From contig CAYTFC010000053.1 in the NCBI GenBank assembly GCA_964436955.1, positions 1 through 21,840 of the forward strand: 21,840 nucleotides of DNA, given 5' to 3'. Each line of letters starts with the position of its first letter. Position 1 is the stretch's first letter. Position numbers and translations under genes: made by a program. The notes below the pieces were generated by a model. The model searched no databases. It had not been told where the DNA came from and was given only the letters and a program-made list of their open reading frames with translations. The DNA comes from CAMFKD01 sp964436955. GTDB lineage: Bacteria > Chlamydiota > Chlamydiia > Chlamydiales > JAJFMA01. Of this stretch, positions 14,097 to 21,840 are shown in pieces.

Positions 14097-17000
14097 ATGT
14101 TGTTTAGATTTTTCCCCCTAGAGCAAAGACTGTTATTTGATGCTAGCATTGCGGCCGTAGTGGCCGATGCCGCGCATACTGCAAGCCCACCGGCGGATCC
14201 GCTTCCTACGCCAGTAACAGCGAGCCTTCAAACTTCTACGAATTCTCAAGACTATGCGGCGACTTCTGAGCAAGTGGCCCAGGCAGCTTCTAAGGCTACG
14301 GCTCCTCCGCCGCCTACGGGAGATCCTTCATTGGTGCTGTCGAACTCAGGTGAAGGAACTCATGTACTGGTGGTCTCTGATGCCATACCACAGCTAGAGG
14401 ACTTTATCGCGGCTGTGAGTTCTGATACCCGTGTAGTCATTTATAATGAACAGACCGCCACTCTGTCTAATATCAGTCAATCTATCAGTAAAGCTCTCAA
14501 TGGAGAGCAAGCCACTTCTATTGGGTTTGCAAGTCACGGGGACGCGGGGCAATTTGTGCTCACTAAAGACATTTCTGTCAATAGTCAGACGTTATCCAGT
14601 AGTGGGGAATTACAGCAATTTTGGAAAGATATCGGAAATATGATCTCGACAGGAGGTAGAGTAGACTTTCTTTCTTGCTACCTGGCACAGGGTGACAATG
14701 CAGAGTTATCGGCAATGAGCAGCTTGCTAAATACATCTGAGCATGGGGTAACTATTGCTGCTTCTACGGGTTTAATAGGCAGTACGCAGGCTGGAGCAAG
14801 CTGGTTCCTGGATCTTGGTCAGGTGAATGCGGCAGAGACCTACTTTAATCCAGTAGCCATAGGATCATGGGATGGGGTGCTGACCGGTCTAATTGATGTT
14901 AACCCGGGGGTAGGATCATCAAATCCAGCGAACTTTACATCCGTTAATTTAGCTGGTGGAGATGGTCTTTTTTTCAGTGCGACGGTGGGAGGCGCCACTG
15001 AGCTGTATGTTTCTGATGGGAACACGGCAACATTGCTTACAGGAGGAACTACAGGCAACAACGTAGGAAGTCAGATTTCGATAAGTGATCTCATTACGTC
15101 ACGTCAAATCATTTCATTTAATGGTAAGTTATACTTTGCTGGTGCTACTGGTTCGACAGATGTTGAATTGTGGGTTAGTGATGGAACTGCGGCTGGTACT
15201 TCCCAGTTTGCTAATATTTTTACTGGAGGTAGCAGTAACCCTCATGACTTTACGGTGGTAGGGTCTAGGCTATATTTTATTGCCAACGATACGGCCTCCA
15301 CCACACGTCTTTATTCGACAAACGGTGCAACAATCGTTCAGGTCAACGGTACGACGGGGACGTCAATTAGTACGCTCGATAGTTTTGATAATCTTACCGC
15401 ATTCGGATCTAAACTTGCCTTTACGGCCAATACGGGCACTGTGGGAAATGAGCTTCATATTTACGATTTTGCGGCAAATTCCATCACTACTTTCGATATT
15501 CGATCTGGGTCTGCTTCATCTAGTCCGGGGGAATTAACTGAGTTCAAGGGGAGTCTGTATTTTGCTGCAGATGGAGGCTCATCCTCTGCCTTTAGAGTCC
15601 TGTGGAAATATGATCCATCTGTAGGCAGTCCCACATCATTTGCAGATAGTTATTTTACAAATGTATCGCAAGCGATCAACACTGCTAATAGCTCTAATCC
15701 AACCTCCTTAACTGTAGCGGGTAGTAATCTCTATTGGACTGCTACCAAATATGATTCGAGTAATGGCTTTTTTGTCACTGATGGCACAGTGGCGGGCTCT
15801 CGCCTTGTCATGACGGCTCAGCCGGAAAATTTGACGGCTGTGGGTGACTATCTGTTCTTTCTCGGTTCTGACTCGAGAGGACTGGAACTATGGAAAACTA
15901 GTGGTGAGCCACAAGATACGGATGCCGTGATTGATTTAAAATCCGGAGGAGCCGATGGAGTGTTCTCGACATCAATCCCTGTTGCAATTGGTAACAAAAT
16001 ATATTTTGCAGGTGAGGCTACTGGAACAACGAATAGAGAAATTTATGTTAGTAATGGGTTTGCTGCGGGAACGTCGCTTTTTTATGATGTTAATTCCACT
16101 GCCGTTGGCTCTGCGCCTCTAAATCTAACTCAATTTGGCAATAATTTGGCTTTCTCTGCAACGGGTGCCAGCGGAACTGAGGTTTATGTCATTTCCACCG
16201 TTGCGAATACTGATGCTCCTGTGGCAGCAGCTTACAGTTATGTGACAGGGACAAATACAGGCATTTCCAAAGGCGCGGCTCAAGGCTTGTTAAGTGGTGC
16301 TACTGATTCTCAGACCAGCAATTTTACGGCACATCTTGTATCGTCTGCTACTCATGGTAATGTTGCAGTGGGATTGGATGGGTCCTTTGTTTACTATCCT
16401 GACTCAGGATATACGGGAACAGATTCCTTTACGTATCGCATAAGCGACGGTACCTTGTATAGTACTCCCCAAACAGTGACCATTACCATTAACCCTTATA
16501 CTGTCACCCCTACCGTACAGGCGACCTTTAGCAATAACTTTGAAACGGGATCTATCTCTGGATATACGACGACGGCTAATGCGGGTGCTGCTACGTTTGA
16601 GGTGAATACTGTAGGAATTCGGACGGGCTTAGCTAACACAAGTAACCACTTTTTAGGATTTTTTGGTAATCAGAGGGTTGATTATACGCTAACTGGATTA
16701 GCGACCCACCAAGCGGTGCAAGTTACATTTGATTTGATTTTGCAGGGGGGGTGGGACGGTTCTGGTGAGTTTCCTTTGCGAATGGATGGACCCGATGCAT
16801 TTTTGTTGAGCGTAAATGGAGTCACACAATCTTACACGACGTTTAACAGTTTTATATCGGGCCCACGCGCCGCTTACAATCAGTCTTATCCTAACTACTA
16901 TCAAGCAGTTCCATATAGTGATTATAGCACTCCCAATAGCGGAATTGTTCCCGGTTCTGTCGGTCTGTACGGCTATACTATTATGGATAATACAGGATCT

Positions 17001-20000
17001 ATTGCAAGCGATGTGACCTATCATCTCACGATGGTTATACCAGATGCTTCGGCATCCCTTGTTTTGGGATTCCAAGGAATTGTCACTTTAACTGTTCCAG
17101 GCTCACCTCAGGCTAGTCCCAATCCAGAGCAGTGGGCGATAGATAATGTGACAGTACAAACGTTAATATATGATTTAGATTTGAGTACCTCTGTAGCTTA
17201 TAGCACTCCTGTAGCTGCACCAGGAGGGAATGCTAATTTTTCTGTGACAGTCACTAACAACGGATTTTCTGACAGCCTTGGGTTTACTAATCAGTTGTCT
17301 ACGCTTCTGCAAAGTGTAACCCCTGTATCATTGCCAAGTGGAGTGTCATGGGTCAGCGGTACTAAAACTCTTAACGTGTCTTCTCTTGCTATTGGTGATA
17401 GTATTTCCGTTAATTTTACTGGGCAAGTGCCCTCTAACTGGGCCACTTCCACGATTGCCGTTACCTCTACTGTCACTAGCTTGATGCAAAATGATACTTC
17501 GGCAGGCAATAATACCGCTACAGCCAACTTAGCGGTTGACTCCCCTCCACAAGGTAACTCGGACACTTATGTAGCTAATGAAGATACGGTTCTAAATGTA
17601 ACGAGTGCTCTTGGTGTTTTGGCAAACGACTCTGATGTGGATACGCCTGCGGCTCAGCTCTCTGCAACTCTTCAAACAGGAGTTGCTAATGGAACCCTGA
17701 ACCTTGCTTCCGATGGTAGTTTTCAGTACACTCCAAATGCCAACTATTTCGGTGCTGATTCATTCACTTACACCGTTAGCGATGGATTCTTTTCTAGCGC
17801 AGCTACTACGGTGTCAATCAATGTGCAGTCTGTTAATGATGCTCCAAGCTTTACTCTTCTTAGCAACAGCGTGACCTCGCTTGAAGATGCGGGAACCCAA
17901 ACCATCGCTAATTTTGCTACAAGTCTCAGCGCGGGGCCTTCTAACGAATCGGCGCAAACATTGACTTTTCAGACGGTCAGCAATAGCAATGCCGCTCTTT
18001 TTAGCGTGCTGCCCACGATCGATTCCAGCGGAGTCCTTACTTACACGGCAGCCCCTAACACCAATGGCTCTGCAACCATTGTAGTTCGTCTAACGGATAA
18101 CGGAGGCACCGCTAATGGCGGGATTGATACGAGTGTAAATCAGACCTTCACTATTAATGTGACGCCGGTCAACGATGCGCCGAGCTTTACTTTGCCTAGC
18201 AACAATGTGACCTCGCTTGAAGATGCGGGAGCCCAAACCATCGCTAACTTTGCTACAAGTCTCAGTGCGGGGCCTTCTAATGAAGCGGGGCAAACGTTGG
18301 CTTTTCAGACGGTTAGCAATAGCAATGCCGCTCTTTTTAGCGTGCTGCCCACGATCGATTCCAGCGGAGTCCTTACTTACACGGCAGCCCCTAACACCAA
18401 TGGCTCTGCAACCATTGTAGTTCGTCTAACGGATAATGGAGGCACAACTAATGGAGGGGTTGATGCGAGTGTAAATCAGACCTTCACTATTAACGTGACG
18501 CCGGTCAACGATGCTCCAGGTGCTGTTGCAGATTCTTATAGTGTCAATGAAGACAATATTCTGAACGGCGCATCTGTCCTAGGCAATGACACGGACATAG
18601 AAAACGACAGCTTGACTGCCGAGCTCGTTACCACGACGACAAATGGAACCTTGCTCCTGAATACTGACGGCACATTTACCTACACGCCCAATTTAAATTT
18701 CAATGGCACTGACAGTTTTGTCTATCGTGCTAAGGATGCTAGCGATAGCAGTACTGACGTGACAGTCATCATTACAGTTAATCCGGTTAATGATGCTCCG
18801 GTTGCTGTTGCAGATTCTTATAGTGTCAATGAAGACAATGTTTTGAACGGCGCATCTGTCCTAGGCAATGACACGGACATAGAAAACGACAGCTTGACTG
18901 CCGAGCTCGTTACCACGACCACAAATGGAACCTTGCTCCTGAACACTGACGGTACATTTACCTACACCCCCAATTTAAACTTCAACGGCACTGACAGTTT
19001 TGTCTACCATGCTAAGGATGCTAGCGATAGCAGTACTGACGTGACAGTCACCATAACTGTAAATCCGGTAAACGATGTTCCAAGCTTTACTCTTCTTAGC
19101 AACAGCGTGACCTCGCTTGAAGATGTGGGAGCCCAAACCATCGTTAATTTTGCTACAAGTCTCAGTGCGGGGCCTTCTAACGAAGCGGGGCAAACGTTGG
19201 CTTTTCAGACAGTTAGCAATAGCAACGCCGCTCTTTTTAGCGTGCTGCCCACGATCGATTCCAGCGGAGTCCTTACTTACACGGCAGCCCCTAATGCCAA
19301 TGGCTCTGCAATTATTGTAGTTCGTCTAACGGATAATGGAGGCACTGCTAATGGCGGGGTTGATACGAGTGCGAATCAGACCTATACTATTAATGTGACG
19401 GCGGTAAACGATGCTCCGAGCTTTACTCTGCCTAGCAACAGCGTGACCTCGCTTGAAGATGCGGCAACTCAAACCATCTTTAATTTTGCTACAGGTATCA
19501 GTAGGGGGCCTTCCAACGAAGCGGCGCAAACGTTGACTTTTCAGACGGTTAGCAATAGCAACACCGCTCTCTTTGGCTTGCAGCCCACGATCAATTCCAG
19601 TGGAGTTCTTACTTACAAGGCAGCCCCTGACGCCAACGGCTCTGCAACCATTGTAGTTCGTCTAACGGATAATGGAGGCACAACCAATGGCGGGATTGAT
19701 ACGAGTGCGGATCAGACCTACACTATTAATGTGACGGCGGTCAACGATGCTCCGAGTTTTACTCTGCTTAGCAACAACGTGACCTCGCTTGAAGATGCGG
19801 GAGCCCAAACCATCGCTAATTTTGCTACAAGTCTCAGTGCGGGGCCTTCTAACGAATCGGGGCAAACGTTGGCTTTTCAGACGGTCAGCAATAGTAATGC
19901 TGCTCTTTTTAGCGTATTGCCCACGATCAATTCCAGCGGAGTTCTTACTTACACGGCAGCCCCTAACGTCAATGGCTCTGCAACTATTGTAGTTCGTCTA

Positions 20001-21840
20001 ACGGATAATGGGGGCACAACCAATGGCGGGGTTGATACGAGTGCGAATCAGACCTACACTATTAATGTGACGGCGGTCAACGATGCTCCGAGCTTTACTC
20101 TGCCTAGCAACAACGTGACTTCGCTTGAAGATGCGGGAGCCCAAACCATCGCTAACTTTGCTACAAGTCTCAGTGCGGGGCCTTCTAATGAAGCGGGGCA
20201 AACGTTGGCTTTTCAGACGGTTAGCAATAGCAATGCCGCTCTTTTTAGCGTGCTGCCCACGATCGATTCCAGCGGAGTCCTTACTTACACGGCAGCTCCT
20301 AACGCCAATGGCTCTGCAACTGTTGTTGTACGCCTCACAGACAATGGAGGCACAACCAATGGCGGGGTTGATACGAGTGCGAATCAGACCTACACTATTA
20401 ATGTGACGGCGGTCAACGATGCTCCAGTTGCTGTTGCAGATTCTTATAGTGTCAATGAAGACAATGTTCTTGCCGGCACATCTGTCCTAGGTAATGACAC
20501 AGACGTAGAAAACGACAGCTTGACTGCCGAACTTGTCAGCACAACCGCAAATGGTACTCTCCTGCTGAATGCTGACGGCACATTTACTTATACTCCAGTC
20601 TTAAACTTCAATGGCACTGACAATTTTGTCTATCGTGCTAAGGATGCTAGCGGTACTAGTAATGACGTAACAGTCACCATTACAGTTAACCCAGTCAATG
20701 ATGCTCCGGTTGCTGTTGCAGATTCTTATAGTGTTAATGAAGACAATGTTTTGAACGGCGCATCTGTCCTAGGCAATGACACGGATGTAGAAAACGATAG
20801 TTTGACAGCCGAACTTGTCAGCACTACAACGAATGGTTCCCTAGTCTTCAATGCTGACGGCACATTTACTTATACTCCAGTCTTAAACTTCAATGGCACA
20901 GACAGTTTCGTCTACCACGCTAAAGATGCTAGCGGTACTAGTAATGACGTAACAGTCATCATTACAGTTAATCCGGTTAATGATGCTCCGGTTGCTGTTG
21001 CAGATTCTTATAGTGTCAATGAAGACAATGTTTTGAACGGCGCATCGGTCCTAGGCAATGACACAGACATAGAAAACGATAGCTTGACTGCCGAGCTCGT
21101 TACCACGACCACAAATGGAGCCTTGCTCTTAAATGCAGATGGCACATTTACTTATACTCCAGTCTTAAACTTCATTGGCACAGACAGTTTCGTCTACCAC
21201 GCTAAAGATGCTAGCGGTACTAGTAATGACGTAACAGTCACCATTACAGTTAACCCAGTCAATGATGCTCCGGTTGCTGTTGCAGATTCTTATAGTGTTA
21301 ATGAAGACAATGTTTTGAACGGCGCATCTGTCCTAGGCAATGACACGGATGTAGAAAACGATAGTTTGACAGCCGAACTTGTCAGCACTACAACGAATGG
21401 TTCCCTAGTCTTCAATGCTGACGGCACATTTACTTATACTCCAGTCTTAAACTTCAATGGCACAGACAGTTTCGTCTACCACGCTAAAGATGCTAGCGGT
21501 ACTAGTAATGACGTAACAGTCACCATTACAGTTAATCCGGTTAATGATGCTCCGGTTGCTATTGCAGACTCCTATAGCATCAATGAAGACAATATTTTGA
21601 ACGGCGCATCTGTCCTAGGCAATGACACGGATGTAGAAAACGATAGTTTGACAGCCGAACTTGTCAGCACTACAACGAATGGTTCCCTAGTCTTCAATGC
21701 TGACGGCACATTTACTTATACTCCAGTCTTAAACTTCAATGGCACAGACAGTTTCGTCTACCACGCTAAAGATGCTAGCGGTACTAGTAATGACGTAACA
21801 GTCACCATTACAGTTAATCCGGTTAATGATGCTCCGGTTG
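14097..21840 (+). CDS. Giant DUF4347 / Ig-cadherin repeat surface protein (3' end outside window)
   Basis: The frame stays open for 2581 codons to the window edge. Residues 1-20 (FFPLEQRLLFDAS) resemble the LEPR-XLL N-terminal motif that precedes DUF4347 in giant secreted adhesins. Residues 89-263 are DUF4347, with His147 in FASHGD and Cys194 in VDFLSCY. Residues about 300-700 carry about seven ELWVSDGTAAGTS-type repeats, as in propeller-like modules. Then come one Ig/cadherin module (about 712-801), a lectin-like domain ending EQWAIDNVTV (about 805-1025), a DUF11/CARDB-like module (1027-1147), another Ig/cadherin module (1148-1246), and from 1247 thirteen modules of two kinds. There is no Sec signal peptide; by family precedent it is exported by a type I system with a signal at the unseen C-terminus. 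An in-frame ATG at 14082 is an alternative start; neither has a strong SD. Likely role: adhesion or cell-surface contact. Confidence 0.85.
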   Translation, partial: MLFRFFPLEQRLLFDASIAAVVADAAHTASPPADPLPTPVTASLQTSTNSQDYAATSEQVAQAASKATAPPPPTGDPSLVLSNSGEGTHVLVVSDAIPQLEDFIAAVSSDTRVVIYNEQTATLSNISQSISKALNGEQATSIGFASHGDAGQFVLTKDISVNSQTLSSSGELQQFWKDIGNMISTGGRVDFLSCYLAQGDNAELSAMSSLLNTSEHGVTIAASTGLIGSTQAGASWFLDLGQVNAAETYFNPVAIGSWDGVLTGLIDVNPGVGSSNPANFTSVNLAGGDGLFFSATVGGATELYVSDGNTATLLTGGTTGNNVGSQISISDLITSRQIISFNGKLYFAGATGSTDVELWVSDGTAAGTSQFANIFTGGSSNPHDFTVVGSRLYFIANDTASTTRLYSTNGATIVQVNGTTGTSISTLDSFDNLTAFGSKLAFTANTGTVGNELHIYDFAANSITTFDIRSGSASSSPGELTEFKGSLYFAADGGSSSAFRVLWKYDPSVGSPTSFADSYFTNVSQAINTANSSNPTSLTVAGSNLYWTATKYDSSNGFFVTDGTVAGSRLVMTAQPENLTAVGDYLFFLGSDSRGLELWKTSGEPQDTDAVIDLKSGGADGVFSTSIPVAIGNKIYFAGEATGTTNREIYVSNGFAAGTSLFYDVNSTAVGSAPLNLTQFGNNLAFSATGASGTEVYVISTVANTDAPVAAAYSYVTGTNTGISKGAAQGLLSGATDSQTSNFTAHLVSSATHGNVAVGLDGSFVYYPDSGYTGTDSFTYRISDGTLYSTPQTVTITINPYTVTPTVQATFSNNFETGSISGYTTTANAGAATFEVNTVGIRTGLANTSNHFLGFFGNQRVDYTLTGLATHQAVQVTFDLILQGGWDGSGEFPLRMDGPDAFLLSVNGVTQSYTTFNSFISGPRAAYNQSYPNYYQAVPYSDYSTPNSGIVPGSVGLYGYTIMDNTGSIASDVTYHLTMVIPDASASLVLGFQGIVTLTVPGSPQASPNPEQWAIDNVTVQTLIYDLDLSTSVAYSTPVAAPGGNANFSVTVTNNGFSDSLGFTNQLSTLLQSVTPVSLPSGVSWVSGTKTLNVSSLAIGDSISVNFTGQVPSNWATSTIAVTSTVTSLMQNDTSAGNNTATANLAVDSPPQGNSDTYVANEDTVLNVTSALGVLANDSDVDTPAAQLSATLQTGVANGTLNLASDGSFQYTPNANYFGADSFTYTVSDGFFSSAATTVSINVQSVNDAPSFTLLSNSVTSLEDAGTQTIANFATSLSAGPSNESAQTLTFQTVSNSNAALFSVLPTIDSSGVLTYTAAPNTNGSATIVVRLTDNGGTANGGIDTSVNQTFTINVTPVNDAPSFTLPSNNVTSLEDAGAQTIANFATSLSAGPSNEAGQTLAFQTVSNSNAALFSVLPTIDSSGVLTYTAAPNTNGSATIVVRLTDNGGTTNGGVDASVNQTFTINVTPVNDAPGAVADSYSVNEDNILNGASVLGNDTDIENDSLTAELVTTTTNGTLLLNTDGTFTYTPNLNFNGTDSFVYRAKDASDSSTDVTVIITVNPVNDAPVAVADSYSVNEDNVLNGASVLGNDTDIENDSLTAELVTTTTNGTLLLNTDGTFTYTPNLNFNGTDSFVYHAKDASDSSTDVTVTITVNPVNDVPSFTLLSNSVTSLEDVGAQTIVNFATSLSAGPSNEAGQTLAFQTVSNSNAALFSVLPTIDSSGVLTYTAAPNANGSAIIVVRLTDNGGTANGGVDTSANQTYTINVTAVNDAPSFTLPSNSVTSLEDAATQTIFNFATGISRGPSNEAAQTLTFQTVSNSNTALFGLQPTINSSGVLTYKAAPDANGSATIVVRLTDNGGTTNGGIDTSADQTYTINVTAVNDAPSFTLLSNNVTSLEDAGAQTIANFATSLSAGPSNESGQTLAFQTVSNSNAALFSVLPTINSSGVLTYTAAPNVNGSATIVVRLTDNGGTTNGGVDTSANQTYTINVTAVNDAPSFTLPSNNVTSLEDAGAQTIANFATSLSAGPSNEAGQTLAFQTVSNSNAALFSVLPTIDSSGVLTYTAAPNANGSATVVVRLTDNGGTTNGGVDTSANQTYTINVTAVNDAPVAVADSYSVNEDNVLAGTSVLGNDTDVENDSLTAELVSTTANGTLLLNADGTFTYTPVLNFNGTDNFVYRAKDASGTSNDVTVTITVNPVNDAPVAVADSYSVNEDNVLNGASVLGNDTDVENDSLTAELVSTTTNGSLVFNADGTFTYTPVLNFNGTDSFVYHAKDASGTSNDVTVIITVNPVNDAPVAVADSYSVNEDNVLNGASVLGNDTDIENDSLTAELVTTTTNGALLLNADGTFTYTPVLNFIGTDSFVYHAKDASGTSNDVTVTITVNPVNDAPVAVADSYSVNEDNVLNGASVLGNDTDVENDSLTAELVSTTTNGSLVFNADGTFTYTPVLNFNGTDSFVYHAKDASGTSNDVTVTITVNPVNDAPVAIADSYSINEDNILNGASVLGNDTDVENDSLTAELVSTTTNGSLVFNADGTFTYTPVLNFNGTDSFVYHAKDASGTSNDVTVTITVNPVNDAPV
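14361..14886 (+). other. DUF4347 domain with His/Cys dyad
   Basis: Begins HVLVVSDAIPQLEDF and ends near IGSWDGVL. The His-Gly after a hydrophobic strand (codon 14535) and the Asp-x-x-x-Cys after a later strand (Asp at 14664, Cys at 14676) match the general layout of caspase-like (clan CD) cysteine peptidase sites. Peptidase activity is inference. Confidence 0.75.
17835..21840 (+). repeat. Two interleaved families of in-frame repeats (336 bp and 282 bp)
   Basis: Unit boundaries are taken at the Asn-Asp-Ala-Pro codons. Type A (336 bp, 112 residues; SLEDAGAQTIANFATSLSAG core) starts at 17835, 18171, 19071, 19407, 19743 and 20079. Type B (282 bp, 94 residues; SYSVNEDNVLNGASVLGND core) starts at 18507, 18789, 20415, 20697, 20979, 21261 and 21543, with another cut off at 21825. 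Order: A A B B A A A A B B B B B. All unit lengths are exact. Many copies are almost identical in DNA. Confidence 0.95.

Noticed and set aside
18090..20406. Series of about 67-residue frames on both strands within the giant gene
   Set aside because: They recur once per 336-bp type A unit and are alternate-frame or antisense shadows of the repeats.
17835..21840. Regular repeats considered as a CRISPR array or satellite DNA
   Set aside because: Units are 336 or 282 bp, have no unique spacers, and translate as Ig/cadherin-like modules in a single open frame.
1..21840. tRNA, rRNA, riboswitch, integrase, transposase or phage genes
   Set aside because: I looked for cloverleaf-like patterns, conserved rRNA words and mobile-element enzymes and saw none; a covariance search was not possible here.

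Overview
The window shows a compact bacterial chromosome segment with short operons, Shine-Dalgarno starts and sigma-70-type promoter boxes. It carries a few housekeeping genes (surE, a TtcA-family PP-loop gene, a MoxR-type ATPase, a SEC-C zinc peptide) among large proteins that I do not recognise or that are highly repetitive. The SurE sequence, the mix of conserved genes with big orphan proteins, and the lack of phage or transposase genes make me lean towards a PVC-type intracellular bacterium, most likely an environmental chlamydia. That is a weak inference from sequence flavour, and only phylogeny of SurE, TtcA and MoxR would settle it. No rRNA, tRNA, CRISPR array, integrase or transposase was seen.

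Layout. (1) 1-3902 (+): the 3' part of a very large gene encoding a helical protein with exact 42-residue tandem repeats, two copies of a Cys/Trp-containing domain, and a unique C-terminal domain. (2) 3903-4406: no gene, but nested inverted repeats. (3) 4407-6204 (+): a promoter, a 414-residue orphan multi-pass membrane protein, a strong intrinsic hairpin terminator, and a small probable lipoprotein starting right after the hairpin. (4) 6205-6490: no gene; palindromic 66-bp tandem repeats between convergent genes. (5) 10014-6491 (-): a tight operon of MoxR-like AAA+ ATPase, a 624-residue TraB/Tiki-fold protein and SurE nucleotidase, with 7-10 bp gaps and each SD overlapping or adjoining the previous stop. 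(6) 10098-10265: a 69-bp-arm almost perfect palindrome built of AAGGGAC-like words, which also encodes the last residues of the next gene. (7) 11022-10219 (-): TtcA-family tRNA thiolation enzyme, divergent from (8) 11122-11388 (+): SEC-C zinc peptide. (9) 11389-11734: no convincing gene; an inverted pair of 43-nt REP-like hairpins. (10) 13801-11735 (-): a 688-residue orphan. (11) 13802-14096: divergent promoter region. (12) 14097-21840 (+, runs off the end): a giant surface or secreted protein with a LEPR-XLL-like N-terminus, a DUF4347 domain with a His/Cys pair, ELWxSDGT propeller-like repeats, a lectin-like domain, a CARDB/DUF11-like domain, then two kinds of Ig/cadherin-like modules (112 and 94 residues) in long near-identical runs.

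How the genes fit together. The MoxR, TraB-like and SurE genes look co-transcribed; the ATPase probably remodels or activates a partner, and the TraB-like protein is the obvious candidate, since no von Willebrand A gene is beside it. The two giant repeat proteins at either end are the best candidates for contact with a host or with other cells. The four families of intergenic inverted repeats at convergent or 3' ends probably act in transcription termination or RNA stability, or are remnants of small mobile elements.
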